A stretch of DNA of 64,000 nt, taken from contig WHUZ01000100.1 of NCBI GenBank assembly GCA_015179045.1, positions 1 through 64,000 on the forward strand. Direction: 5' to 3'. Position 1 is the stretch's first letter, and the number at the start of each line of letters is the position of its first letter. A program made the position numbers and the translations under genes. This DNA is from Kalaharituber pfeilii. Its lineage: Eukaryota > Ascomycota > Pezizomycetes > Pezizales > Pezizaceae. The notes beneath the pieces were generated by a model. The model ran no database searches and was not told where the DNA came from. It saw only the letters and a list, made by a program, of their open reading frames with translations. This document shows positions 51,710 through 63,947 of this stretch, piece after piece.

Positions 51710-54455
51710 GACCTGTAAGGCGCAAAAGGATGAATAGGGAATCTTGTGCAGCATATTCACGTATACACGCGGTAACGGAATTGAAACCCAAGACAAGGAG
51801 GATTATACCAATTCCAGGATCCCCACGATGTGGTATAGTCCGGATTCATCGACAGAAGTTAACTAGGGTGCTGTCTCTATTTTTGTCAATGGAATGGAAG
51901 AGCGGTAAATTTGTGTTATCCTGGGATATATTGGAACTGGCAAAATTCGGTATGGGCGGCATTTGGAGTTGCCCTAGGTTCTGCGCAAGGTACCGGATTC
52001 GGAGGATTTCGCAGTATGGGTGACCTAATCTGGTTGCACTGAACCTCCGACCGAATGGGGGTCTGACTAGTTGCCGACCAACGGAGAAAAAAAATTAAAA
52101 AACAGAAGAGCAAAAAGGAAGGTGAGATCGTTCCTACTGTATTCCGTCATGAATTTTTCAGTTTCATCAAGTTACCTCTCTTGGTTCAATTCTAAATTCT
52201 CCCGAAGGGCCCCTGTTCAAAGAAAAGAACCAATCGGAATAAAAAAAAATACAAACAAAAATTTCGTACTAGAAATGTACGCCAAAGGTACTATAAAATG
52301 ATCCCGTCTCTCCCGTTTGATTTCAGATTCGTTTTTCTATGATACAGCGTCTTTATTTTCATATCTCGGAACCCAGTTCGTATTGACCTCTCGCCGAAGC
52401 TAATGAAGTTTCACAATTCTTGGTTTCCAGTCATCTAGTCAATCAAAATCAACAAATGGCACTCTTATATCCATCTAACGAAAAGAAGCTATACTCTCAA
52501 TACCAAAACTTCACAATAACGCTAAATCAATCAAATGCATCTTCCGTCTCACCCCACCATTTCTCTCTCTTTCCTCCACATCCGGCTGTCCTTTCCCACT
52601 ATATACACTCCTCGACTGGTATTTATACTTCAGGCGTGCCTGTGGGGCTCATTACTACTGCCTCGCCCTCCTCTGGTGCCCGCTTACCCAAGCACGCAAA
52701 CACAGACTGGGCTTCCCTCCATCGCTTTCATCATCATCACGTTCCGCAAGCTCTAGTCTTGGAGTATGGCACAGACCTTATCCCAGCGATTGATCGCCCC
52801 AGCGATAGTTCGGATCACGGCGGCGGTTATTTATTCCTACTCCGGGCAACGTATCATTGCGACTGAAATGTCCAGATTATGACTTCCTATTCGGGGAGAA
52901 AGCACCCTTTCACGGTAACGCCTTGTCCGGACGTCTTGTGCGCCATTTACGCTCGTGCCAGTGCGTGGTTTTATGCTGGGTCATGTTGATGTTGGCATTG
53001 ATGTAGATGCTGTTTTGCAGTGTCGATTTCCGCGCGTCAGCCTCGAACCCATAAGCGCGTGATGATTATCGGAAACATTGCACGAAACTACAGAAACATC
53101 CGAGTTTGCCACCTCATTCTCAGGCCTATCTTCCGCTCGCACCCCACGAGCATCGTTGAAAAACGATGCAGCAAAGCCCATACTCGACGAGCTCGAGGAC
53201 GCTAACGTTCCCCGCCCTGAAAACGCCAATAATGGCCAACGGAATAATCCCTGAACATGACCTCAGTGTGAGAACCAACTCACTTTACGAATTGTCAGCG
53301 GAGGTGGTGAGACACTTGAAGATGAGGGTTCGAGAATGCACGGGGAACTCCTTAGTGCTCATATGCATGTGTATTGCCAGAAAACTCCGGAACGCAAAAC
53401 CTACTAATGACTGTCCGCGTGAATAAAAGGCCACTCGGCGAATAGGCTCGAGCGGCGCCCCAAAAGAGAAAAAGAGCAAACTCAGACCAGGTCTTCAGGC
53501 ATGATTACCGCAGCTGCTCCGGAGGAAAATTGAGATATAGATATAGAGGATATATTTATACCCAACGGACTCACCTGTCTTCTCCAACTCACGGCTCTCC
53601 CATGTTTGTTATGTGTAAGGCCTCCTTCGACCGCAGGATAGTGTCGGTGTCTATTGAGTCGGAACTCGAGTCCAACAACTTTCGGCTTCGTGGGACTGCG
53701 CCGGTGGTGCTTCTTGTCTGCGTCATTTGCGCTCCAGGGCATTCAGATGCATTTGGAAGTCTACTTTGAGGGGAGGGATCCGAAATGAAATTACAAGTCC
53801 TTCCGAACATCTTCTGAGTCCCGTACCCTACATTTCACACTCTAATCTAGACCTGCACACTGCCAAGTTCAACATTGGTGATGACCGCTGTGATACGGAA
53901 AAGACAGGTACTGATGAAAACAGAGAGGAATTGGATATGTTTTTGGTGTTTGGGATAGTTTGGGAAGCTTGACGCGCCCCCTTCCCAATCTCCGCAGATT
54001 ATAATTCACATAATAGGGGTGTTCAAAGTTGACTAGAACGATTTCGTTGGCAATGTTAAATAGTCCTGAAATTCTTCTATCTATCTATGTATGCTATTTA
54101 CAAGATTCCTGCCACTCTGAGTGTTGGGGATATCGCTGTCAGAAAAAGCATTCAACTTTAATCATTTGAATACCTTTACCATTTCGTTTTTAATTCTAGA
54201 CTTCTTGCAGTTGCTAGGAAACGCTTAAACAAATTTGCATGCGCAGGGGAAGAAAAGCAATACAGACTAGGCCTCGTTACGCAAGTCGGATTGCCATGCG
54301 AGAGACTGTGAACATGTAATGGTACCAGGTGCGGTTTGCGGGCAGTGCTTAGGTATACCTGGAGGTGGTGTTCTGCAGTGTAGTCCAAAGGACGGGTGGG
54401 TCTCGTGGCTACAGAATGAGGGCGCACAGATGGGTTTGAGCGGGTTGATAATTGG
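51710..54455. other. 2.7 kb without a supportable gene
   Basis: The longest plus ORF, 52420-52866 (148 codons), is His/Ser/Pro-rich with no domain I recognise. ORFs at 53166-53426, 53530-53769 and 53727-53972 could be exons of one gene but I cannot join them. Confidence 0.3.
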
Positions 54456-54469
54456 ATGGATAACATACT

Positions 54470-55194
54470 TTTTTTTTTTATATATCATTACTAGCATGCC
54501 GCCCTGTGGGCTATGGTGAGGTTAGGTACATAAGAAAGAAAGAAAGAAAGAGAGAATGTAATAGAGAAATTAGAAAGGTCTGAGAAGCGTCTGTTCCACC
54601 GTTAACGTTCTATACACCTCATGGGTTCCGCCAATGGATCCCCTTCTCCTCCGCCCATCTACGGTGGACGAAGTATTGCCTCCAATCCGCCTGGCGACCT
54701 CTTTCTCCACTCACCGCACCTGTCCCATTTATGTGACGTCGTTTCCTCTTCATTCCCGCACCACCTGCATTCCGGTCCGTCCGTCTTGCTTAATTTGTAG
54801 CCCCACGCTCGCAGACCTTTGCCCCCTATTAGACCAGCCAGTGTTAGCACTGCATGGCCCAGCCTTTGTAGAGGCCTATAATTCAAACCCAGCTTGTTCC
54901 TTCCTCCGCTCGCTGTGCCTTAGCTTGCTGGCGCATTCCCGCCTCTGTGACCTTTTCATTCTGATACTGCATGAATGCGCCGATCTTGGCCGCCTTGCCC
55001 GCTTCTTCGTTTCCCATCATTCCCCTGTGCCCTTTGACCCACATTACGGCCACGTCAAGCCCCCTCTCGCTATCCTGTCCTCCCATGCCCTCCTGGCCGG
55101 TCCATCTGGTGTCGGCCATCCCTCTGCGATCTTCTGTAGCCTGCCGATGGCCACCTTGGAGTCTGAGATTATGAGTGGCTCCCCATCCCCAGAA
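54470..55194 (-). mobile_element. 725-bp LINE 3' end, tail A, with 12-bp TSD
   Basis: Perfect GGATAACATACT copies at 54458-54469 and 55195-55206. The minus strand encodes the RNase H end (VAVMWVKGHRGMMGNEEAGK) and the knuckle CRWCGNEEETTSHKWDRC, then WPGGLEA-like residues and a frame-damaged end. It has a T run and tail-A hairpin at 54471-54510. Confidence 0.92.
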
Positions 55195-55328
55195 GGATAA
55201 CATACTGTAGAGAGGATGAAATTGACGTCAATGACGTGTCCAAAAAAAAAACAAAAAAACAATGAGTCCTGAGGGATGTTGGTCGATCAACAGAAATACA
55301 GCAACTGCCGGTCTCGGAGCCAATGATG

Positions 55329-55383
55329 TTTTTTTTTTTTTTTAATATCATTACTCGCGTGCCGCCCTAGGTGCAATGGCGAA
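55329..55383 (-). mobile_element. 55-bp tail-A micro-retroposon with 11-bp TSD
   Basis: Perfect AGCCAATGATG copies at 55318-55328 and 55384-55394. The hairpin loop is mutated (GCCCTAGGTGCAATGGC). Confidence 0.92.
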
Positions 55384-55458
55384 AGCCAATGATGAGAGAT
55401 GACGAGGGAGTTTGAGGAGATGAGAACTGATTCTGCAACCAGCTCAGCAGAGTGGTTA

Positions 55459-55519
55459 TTTTTTTTTTTTTTTTTTTAATTTCATTACTCGCATGCCGCC
55501 CTGTGGGCTATGGCGAGGT
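55459..55519 (-). mobile_element. 61-bp tail-A micro-retroposon with 13-bp TSD
   Basis: Perfect AGCAGAGTGGTTA copies at 55446-55458 and 55520-55532 flank the T run and one hairpin. Confidence 0.95.
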
Positions 55520-55539
55520 AGCAGAGTGGTTAGATAACC

Positions 55540-56230
55540 ACCCAACAAAGACCTGTGGACATCATTACCCTTACCTCGTCAACATAAAGACCTCATGGCG
55601 CTGCCGATATGCGATGCAGGTATTGGTGGAGAATCGCCCCACCTACGGGCATTAGAATTTGAGCCAGAATATGCTACAGGTTGGGCAAGAGCATGAGAAT
55701 TATTGAACGACGAATTGCGATCTCTAGCAAACTGGATTTAGATCATTCAGGCATTTTCGAGTTTGAGGGAGCGGAGGATAGGAGGGCGCGGGTGAACGAA
55801 GGAGGGGTTCTGGTGGGCTTTGAAGTTTGTTTATATATATATTATTGCTTTATGTGAAGGTTAGGCAAGAATGCTACGTTGTACTGTTCACGCCCAATGG
55901 AATACATTTGCTCGAACTTGTATCTATATATATGTGTATCACATACACTAAGTACGCACTATGATCACTACTAAATATACCGAATTCTGGACGTTGATGA
56001 TGGACTGAAGAATATTCGAAAGGAGTAAATTCTGCGGGGGTAGTGTTCGAAGCATTGGATGATTATTTGAGGGCTGGAAGAGAGAAACGCTACAATCATG
56101 ATTTGGAGTAAGGGTTAAAACGCGAACTGTCTCGCAACCTATTTGGCGGGGTCGGGTACACCGGGGTACGATATATGATAAAGTAGGATATGGTGATGTT
56201 AGTTTGAAAAAACATTTAGCCAAAATTTCA
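55540..56230. other. No supported gene
   Basis: Short ORFs only. A minus ORF at 55948-56337 runs through the tRNA gene, so it is not real. Confidence 0.35.
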
Positions 56231-56239
56231 CACTGAGCT

Positions 56240-56310
56240 GGTTGAATGGTGTAACGGTAGCACATAGGATTTTGATTCCTGTAACCTGGGTTCGACTCCC
56301 AGTTCGACCT
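56240..56310 (+). tRNA. tRNA-Gln (TTG)
   Basis: Cloverleaf: acceptor GGTTGAA/TTCGACC, D-arm GTGT...GCAC, anticodon loop TTTTGAT, T-arm CTGGG TTCGACT CCCAG, discriminator T, no intron. It shares most of its sequence with the Gln-CTG gene at 48315. Confidence 0.95.
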
Positions 56311-57435
56311 TACTTTTTGTTTCACACTTTTGTGCAAGCGGGTATGAAGGGGTGTTTGGTGGAACTTTCAAAGTTTTGTTGTTCGTCTTGAAATATAGTG
56401 TCTTGGTGCAGGGGATGCCGCTTGGTTACGTTCTTTGCGGCAAACTAGCTGTCCAGTGAAAATGTCTGTCACCAGTACCTTCCACCGAAATTAGTAAAGG
56501 TCTATCGATTGCTTTGTCTTTTGATGAAGCAATTTGTTCCTGAATATTCATTTTTTCAAGCGACTTTGCCCTGCCTTTTTTCCTTCCTGTTAAGACCGAT
56601 GTATCTATGGTTTTACATTTTCTCTTCTGATTCTTTTTCCCGTTGGAGCAGAGGAGATAGCCAAGGGATCAATTCTTTGCCTCTTTCAAACGTCATACAA
56701 GTTGAAATTAGGGTAGCATATAGGTTGCGATATTCTTTTTTATCCTCCGTGTGGTAACTATCAAAGCAGGAACCTCCGGTGTTGGAACGTTAATTTGAAC
56801 CGAAAAAAAAAGCAAAGAGACGGAATGTGCAGACCGGACCAAAAGGAAGGAATGCGATAACAATAAAATATTCTGCTCCTGCCCTGTGCGTAAGTGTATA
56901 CTTTTATTTATTAAAGAATGTGGATATAGGAAGCATAGGTAAGTTGCTTGCTGTGTCAAGGTGCATGCAGTGCTGCTGCTGGGGCGCTAGACGCCCGAGT
57001 CTACATCCATCCTGGGTGTTCTCCTAGGACGGAAGTTGAATGTCCAATTACCGGTTTAGTCATGTAAATGTGCGGCGCCAGTCGTAACAGCGATTCAACC
57101 CGGGCCGCTCAGTAACACCACGGTTCATAAGTGGATCGGACAACAAGAATTCCTTTTTTTCTCTGTACAAAGCACTACTGTATGCACTACTTAGACGCCC
57201 GCTGCACGCGAAATCTACAGTTAACTTCACACCCAACCAAACTACTTTTTGCGGACAAGTGCTAGAAAAGCAAATATCTGGTTAGAAATATGAATTAACA
57301 CTTCCTTTATGAGCAAAAAGAAAGATGTCTCGAGTGAAAAGTCCTCTAGTGCGGTAAAGAATCCTCTACAGTGAAAACCTTTCTCTTCAGCAAAAAAACC
57401 ATTTTAGTGAAATACTCCTATATAGCAAATTGTCG
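56311..57435. other. No supported gene
   Basis: An 82-codon plus ORF at 56509-56757 is aromatic-rich without clear features. Nothing else noted. Confidence 0.3.
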
Positions 57436-57446
57436 AGAATTGTACT

Positions 57447-57447
<1 letters not shown>

Positions 57448-57481
<34 letters not shown>

Positions 57482-57810
57482 TCATTAATCGCATACCGCC
57501 CTAAGGGCTATGGCGATGCTGTGGCTACTAACTCTAAACGATTAATTGACATGACATGACCCCCCCCTTCCTCTCCCCTCCTTTATTCTCCCAACATCGT
57601 CAGCAACACTTCTATCTGGTCTCTCTCCCCTTCCCCCCTCTTCGGTGGACGCCTCACGTGCTCCTCACCCCCTGGCCACCTCCTCTTCCACACCCTGCAC
57701 CCCCTTAACAGGTGGTCCGTCGTCTCCTCGTCTTCTCCGCACCATCTGCATTCTGGACCGTCCCCCTCCCCGATCTTCCACCTCCACACCCTCAGACCCT
57801 TCCCCCCCAT
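57448..57810 (-). mobile_element. 363-bp LINE 3' end, tail A, with 10-bp TSD
   Basis: Perfect AATTGTACTA copies at 57438-57447 and 57811-57820. The minus strand encodes an undamaged ORF2 C-terminus: CRWCGEDEETTDHLLRGC knuckle, WKRRWPGGEEHVRRP, stop at 57583. An A...T subtype hairpin and a run of about 30 T's end it. This is the best-preserved ORF2 end here. Confidence 0.93.
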
Positions 57811-57820
57811 AATTGTACTA

Positions 57821-58362
57821 AAATACATGTGCATGAATGAAGATTCAAAATATGTTGAAAGCATGAAACAGCCAGAGGATAATGTATGAGTAAACAAACA
57901 TGCAAATGAACACATACTCCGAAGATTTGAATAAGATTTTCATGTATGTAATATGGCAACAGCGATAATTTAGTGACTGACCCGTCTGTGATATTAATTT
58001 TGTGGTGAAAAAAGGTCAATACAGTGTTGTACAAGTACACTTGCTGTGAATGGCCTGGGCTACTCACCGTAGTGCTACTGAGTAGCCCGCATGAGAGGTG
58101 ACTGGCCCGACCAGTGGTGGATGGGACGTTAATTACGAGTGGACCGGCACATAAGCATCACCAAAAAACAAAAAAGTACATATTGCAAGCTTATTTCAAA
58201 CAATTGCGCAGTGGCAACATAGGAAAGCACAACAAAACATGCATAGCGGGGAGGAAGGAAATCTCAAATAACGTCTTGAAGTAGTGCGGGGAGTTGTGGT
58301 TGGGTTCCAAAATTGTGGAACACCCTTATAGGAATCAATTGGGGAAAATTCTTAGTACATAA
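57821..58362. other. No supported gene
   Basis: Host sequence between a LINE and a tRNA gene; no ORF of note. Confidence 0.35.
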
Positions 58363-58432
58363 GTCCTGTGGTCTAGTGGTATGATTTTCGTCTCACACAC
58401 GAAAGGTCTCGGGTTCGAACCCCGACGGGACT
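58363..58432 (+). tRNA. tRNA-Val (CAC)
   Basis: Acceptor GTCCTGT/ACGGGAC, anticodon stem TTCGT/ACGAA with loop CTCACAC, T-arm with GGGTTCGAACCCC. The anticodon reads CAC. There is no intron and the T run of a Pol III terminator follows at 58434-58441 (only partial) and 58482. Confidence 0.9.
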
Positions 58433-58479
58433 ATCATTTTTGTCCGCGGTACTGTCACGAATACTCTCAGTTATTAATG

Positions 58480-59095
58480 TTCTCTTTTTTTTTTATGTCT
58501 TCGCTGTTGTAAAGCTATATCTGACTGGCTGGAAGACGGTCCGCGATATGGTTGTTAACGAGTCTCCGAAATCGCAATCGAAGAAAAAAGGAGGATAGCA
58601 AAAATGAAAAAAGGATAAAAGGATGTGCATACTTAAAACTTTTGTAGTATGGATAATAATAATTTCACTGTACCTACTTTTATAACTATGTATATTGAAT
58701 GCTGAGTAATATCGAGTTTTAAAATAATGGAGATTAGGGGGAAAAAACAGCGTCGTGTATGGGGGTGGTGGGAGGGGTGGGGGAAGAATCGCATCTCTTT
58801 TGTTTTGCGATTTTGTAGCTAGAGAAAAAGGAAAAAGAAATTAAAAGAACGATGATTGAGGGTAATAAACGAGCTGGAATGAACAAAATGTTTCCGTCCA
58901 TCGGTACCGCAAAAACTGGCGAGATAGGCATGAAGGGAGATATGGGGATAGGTAAGTACACATAGAATTATGAGGAAAGAGTCCCGCGCCGACAACGACC
59001 CAGCGCTTATGTATGCTATAACAGTAGTCACAAATGGCGCTTTGGAGGGGGATTTAAGTGATGGTTGATATGTTCTCAGAATATATTTCCTTACC
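58480..59095. other. AT-rich sequence, no supported gene
   Basis: Short ORFs only, before the satellite array. Confidence 0.35.
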
Positions 59096-59099
59096 ACGG

Positions 59100-60790
59100 C
59101 TGAGATAGGTATGTAGGCAACAAAACGTACAGCAAAGTTAAGTATGTTAGCAATGCGACAAAGACATACATATCCCCGACCCCCGTTCGCGCCAATTCCG
59201 GTTATGCAAAAAATAACTTTTTATTATCGAACGCCATTCGCCTATGTCAACATAGCAAGTGTAATAAACTTCCCCTCCCCCAAGCCTAAGAAGGAAGGAA
59301 AAAGCACAAATGATGGCAAAAAGCCATGTGTGTAATTCTCAAGATTCAATAACTTTTTTTTCCCTCGCCACAGCAAAGATAAGTATGTTAGCAATGCGGC
59401 AAAGACATACATATCCCCGACCCCCGTTTGCGCCAGTTCCAGTTATGCAAAAAATAACTTTTTATTATCGAACACGATTCACCTATGTCAACACAGCAAG
59501 CATAATAAACCACCCCTCCCCACAAGCCTAAGAAGACGAAGAAGGAAGGAAAAGGCACAAATGATTGCAAAAAGCCATGTGTGTAATTCTTAAGATTCAA
59601 TAACTTTTTTTTCCTCTCGCCACAGTGAAGATAAGTATGTTAGCAATGCAACAAAGACATACATATCCCCGACCCCCCGTTTGCGCCAATTCCGGTTATG
59701 CAAAAAATAACTTTTTATGATCGAACACCATTCACCTATGTCAACACAGCAAACATAATAAACCACCCCTCCCCACAAGCCTAAGAAGACGAAGAAGGAA
59801 GCAAAAGGCACAAATGATGGCAAAAAGCCATGTGTGTAATTCTTAAGATTCAATAACTTTTTTTCCTCTCGCCACAGCAAAGATAAGTATGTAAGCAACA
59901 AAATATACATATCCCCGACCCCCTTATCCCCCTTTTGCGCCACTTCCGGTTATGCAAAAAATAACTTTTTATTATCGAACACCATTCACCTATGCCAACA
60001 CAGCAAGCATCATAAACCACCCCTCCCCACAAGCCTAAGAAGACGAAGAAGGTAAGAAGACGAAGAAGGAAGGAAAAGGCACAAATGATGGTAAAAAGCC
60101 ATGTGTGTAATTCTTAAGATTCAATAACTTTTTTTCCCTCGCCACAGCAAAGATAAGTATGTTAGCAATGCGACAAAGACATACATATCCCCGACCCTCT
60201 TATCCCCCGTTTGCGCCAGTTCCGGTTATGCAAAAACGAAAGCAAGTCAGACACCATTCACCTATGTCAACACAGCAAGCATAATAAACCACCCCTCCCC
60301 CAAGCCTAAGAAGACGAAGAAGGAAGGAAAAGGCACAAATGATGGTAAAAAGCCATGTGTGTAATTCTTAAGATTCAATAACTTTTTTTTCCTCTCGCCA
60401 CAGTGAAGATGTGTATGTCAGCAATGCAACAAAGACATACATATCCCCGACCCTCTTATCCCCCGTTTACGCCAGTTCCGGTTATGCAAAAAATAACTTT
60501 TTATTATCGAACACCATTCACCTATGTCAACACAGCAAGCATAATAAACCTTCCCTCCCCCAAACCGTAGAAGAAAAAAGGAAAAAAGTTAACAAAAAAA
60601 AAAAAAAAAAAAATGATGCAAAAAGCGAAGTAAGTCTTCCGCAAGGATACAACAATATATTTCTTTTTTCCCTCCCACACAGCGAAAACAAGTATGTGAA
60701 TTTAAGCAATGCAAACAAAAGCTATGAGTTATCCCTAAACCCGTGATCGATCCTATGCGCCAGTTGTTCCCGGTTATGCCAAAAAAAGAA
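59100..60790. repeat. Tandem satellite, about seven units of 240-275 bp
   Basis: Each unit has CGACCC...CCGGTTATGCAAAAAATAAC, a CACCATTCACCTATGTCAAC block, an AAGCCTAAGAAG purine tract, CAATAACTTTTTTTCC and CTCGCCACAG. CCGGTTATGC-type anchors fall near 59198, 59440, 59692, 59947, 60222, 60477 and (degenerate) 60768. Every unit places a T/C tract ending in CACAG nine bases before a GTATGT. Confidence 0.92.
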
Positions 60791-60889
60791 TAATAATAAA
60801 AAAAAAAAGGATATCATAGATATAAAAACAAAACATGTTTTTCTTTTGTTGGAAAGCAAGTAGACATACTCCGTTCACACTTTTTACTT

Positions 60890-61045
60890 CAAGTCCCCAG
60901 GTCCCCAAAGTTCCGATTCCCAAAGCTCACGCCCTCACCGCATGTAACCCGTTCCTTGACCCCACAAGTCCCAAGTCCCCAAAGTTCAGATTCCCAAATC
61001 TCACCCCCTCACCGCACGTAATCCGTTCCATAATTCCACAAACCC
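60890..61045. repeat. About 75-bp duplication
   Basis: GTCCCCAAAGTTCCGATTCCC...CTCACCGCATGTAA at 60905 is repeated at 60973 with few changes. Confidence 0.85.
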
Positions 61046-61421
61046 ACTCCGCCAAGACCGGTGAAAAACTGTAAAAAGGCCAGACAGAGCAAGGGAATAA
61101 AAAAAGGAGAATTGCGAGATGTAAAAGCTGCCCGAGAGACGGCAAGTGCACTTTTAAATAGCTACATATGTAAGCGCAGTAAGGGATGCTTGTGGTGTAA
61201 GCAATGGTTGTATCGGGAGAAGATTTATTTCAAAAAAAAAAAAAGAAAAAAAAGAAAAGGGGAATGTAATGCGATACTTTTTTTTTTTTAGATGTCCAAG
61301 ATGCTTTTTCTTTGTCCTTTCCAAACTGCGTTTTCCTGTTGAGGACGGATGTGCGTTCGGTACGCTGGAACGAAGTTATAAATTGATGGTATAGTTCCAC
61401 CGGTTGTCTGCCACCGGGGCT

Positions 61422-63393
61422 TTATACGAATTCATCGTGTTCCATGACTTCGTGGAGGTCATATGAGGTACCGGAGCGGGGAGCTCGATGACTCTCGATG
61501 ATCGTGTTGATGCCGTCGACGTCGTTCTTGCAGTTGTAGCTTTCCTGCGAATACACAGACGCAGTGTCCGCAGTCGAAATCATGCTTTGCGCGCGGAAGC
61601 CCCCCGTGAGGATATTCGTATAGCCGTAGTGGGATAGGGTAGCACGGCGCGGGGACGCAATAGCTGGACGCATACGTGTACCCGAGTTGTGATGGTGCTC
61701 TTTGGCCGTTGCGGTTGCGTTTGGGTCGGTGCGCTCTGGCGATGGGTTTCTGGTGGTGGCTGGGGACTGAAAGCCGGCGGGCGCGGATAACGTGCTGGCG
61801 CAGCGGTTGTCCGTGTGGCGGCCACGGTAGTCCTCCCGGAACCCGCGCTTGACGGGAACGAAGTAGAGCACGTCAGGGAGATATGACTGCTGCTGGGGCG
61901 TTTTTGCTTGGTTCGCGGTCGCGGCGATGGATTCCGGCACGGTGGTTCCGGTAGCGGGTGCAGAGATGTTGGCGGTGCGGTAGCTGGAGGCTGGTGATGA
62001 GAGCGCGGATTGGAATGGAGTTGGGCTTGGGGTGTCGATGCTTTGTCCGGTGGGATGTGTCACGCCTGCTCCTCCTCCATGCACAGGGACGGGAGGAAAT
62101 CCTCCGTCGTCGTCTGGATCTGGGGCGGTGTCGACTACGACGTGGATTGGGAAGTGCATGGGTACTCTATCCGCGTGGGGGACTCCTCCTCCGCCTCCGC
62201 TGCCTCCTCCGACTCCGACTCCGTACACTGGCACCCGAAGGAATCCGTCGTCATCCATATCAGGGAGAGTGATAATGGGCAGCGGGACCGGCGACGAGAC
62301 ACGCAGGTGAGGAGGCAGAGTATGCCGTTGAAAATAAGGACTGTTACTTTGGGCCGCATATGTGTCGTGCACCTCTTGCTGCTCCTGCTTCCTCTGCACC
62401 TCCTGCAGCGCCCGCAGCGCCGCCAACGCCTGCGGGGCCCCCTCTCCCGCGCGGACCATCAACCCCCTGCGGCGACTGCACCCGGCCGCGCCCTCGAGGT
62501 GCGCTCCGTCGCATGCATTGCCGTCCGTGAATGAATCCACGGGTGAGGTCGCAGGTGACGTGCTTGTATTCCCAGAACCGCTGCCGGGGGTGCGTCGGAT
62601 GTCGCCGCCGAGCGCCGGGCTCTGCGAGCGGGGGTGCCGCGGCGTGTTTGGCGGGCGGCGGTGCCGCGGCTGGGGCTCGGCGTGTTGATGCACCTCTCGA
62701 TATCGTGCTGGCATTTCGCGGCGCGCTTGTCTTTGCGGTCGAAGTAGATGCGGAGGCTGCGGAGACGGTGGTTGTTAGGTGCATAAGTGGATATTGAGAT
62801 AGGTGTAAGAAACTCAAACAACCATACGTACCAAATCAGCACCAATACCAGCATCACAAACAATCCGAAGAACCCGCCGCCCATCCCGGCTTGCAGCTTA
62901 AAGCTTGCGGAGTCGGCGTCTTGCTGTGAGGCTCCGAAGGCTCTTGGGTGAATGCGGGTGCTGGTGCTGTGTTCTCGGTGATATCGCACCGTGGTGACCT
63001 CGAGTCTGCTTGGAGCGCCCGGGCGGGGTGGTCTGTAGGTCTTTAAACCCCAGTTTCTTGGCGTGCGGTGGGGATGGAGCCGGAGCGGTGCGTGAGGAGG
63101 GGGCTTGGGATCAGTGTTTGTCTAGATATAGATTAGAATTAGAATTTGTTAGCAGGAATGTCTTGACTTGGGTACGTCAACGTTATATGAACAGCAGGTG
63201 CAAGACTCACCTCGCCTGACGCATTGTGCACAGTCTCAATATCCCTGGTCGAATGAACTTGCGCTCTACACGTCCCGCTAGCATCGGTGCTGGTCCCCTT
63301 CGCCGGCATTAGAAGACACTTTGCACTGAACTCTGGCGCCTTAGGCGGCATGGCAGACGGCTGCATGGACCTGGTCACGACCAGATTGTTCAT
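61422..63393 (-). CDS. Single-pass membrane protein with long proline-rich tail, spliced
   Basis: Exon 1 (63393-63211): MNNLVVTRSMQPSAMPPK, then HNASGE with a GTGAGT donor. Exon 2 (about 63010-62832): FKLQAGMGGGFFGLF plus VMLVLVLIW, one transmembrane segment, then a GTACGT donor. Exon 3 starts at 62756 after CCGCAG. A second frame there (LRIYFDRKDKRAAKCQHDIE) and the 430-aa frame (62714-61422) compete, so one more intron or frame choice is unresolved. The tail is rich in P, S, G and R, with LPDVLYFVPVKRGFREDY and a conserved-looking end (SGTSYDLHEVMEHDEFV). GC content is higher than in flanking sequence. Function unknown; a plasma-membrane or wall-sensing role is only a guess. Confidence 0.6.
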
Positions 63394-63947
63394 TTGTTGG
63401 TAGGGAGATCACAGTTGTGCGTCGTATCGATGTACAAGTGATGTTTGTTTATTTTTCTCGGTGGTTGAAAATGTTGGTGGCAGATGGGATGAAGGAAGAG
63501 ATTGAGAAGGAAAGGAAGGAAAGGTTAAGGAATGAAGGAGGGGAGTGAAGGAAGGAAAGGAGAGAGTCAGAGAGGATATATGGATATACAAATCATGAGG
63601 GATTTTTTGCTTCGACGCTATAGCAGCGGCATCGTGGGGACCATGTGTGCTGCGATCCGGAGGGGCGGGTATGTAGACGCCGCTTTTGGTATGTCTGTGG
63701 GGGGGGGATCCATTTTGTGCGGGTTGCGGAATAGCGGGCCGGGCGGGGTGGGGATTAGTCATGCGCCCCGCACAGGGCCGAGTGGGGGCAGAGCGTACGC
63801 TGAAGGAAGCAGAATAGTGTATACACGTCTCCACTTGCGCTACCGGCTCTACACTGCGGACAGCAGGTGCATCTGCGGCCCACATATGCAATGGCAGAGC
63901 GCGCGGGCCACGTCCGCTCACGTGGCTCACCCGTCGATAGAGTCCCA

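Noticed and set aside
55948..56337. Minus ORF of 129 aa
   Set aside because: It runs antisense through the tRNA-Gln gene.
59100..60790. CRISPR-like or rDNA spacer array
   Set aside because: Units of 240-275 bp repeat over their full length with no unique spacers, and no rRNA sequence is nearby.
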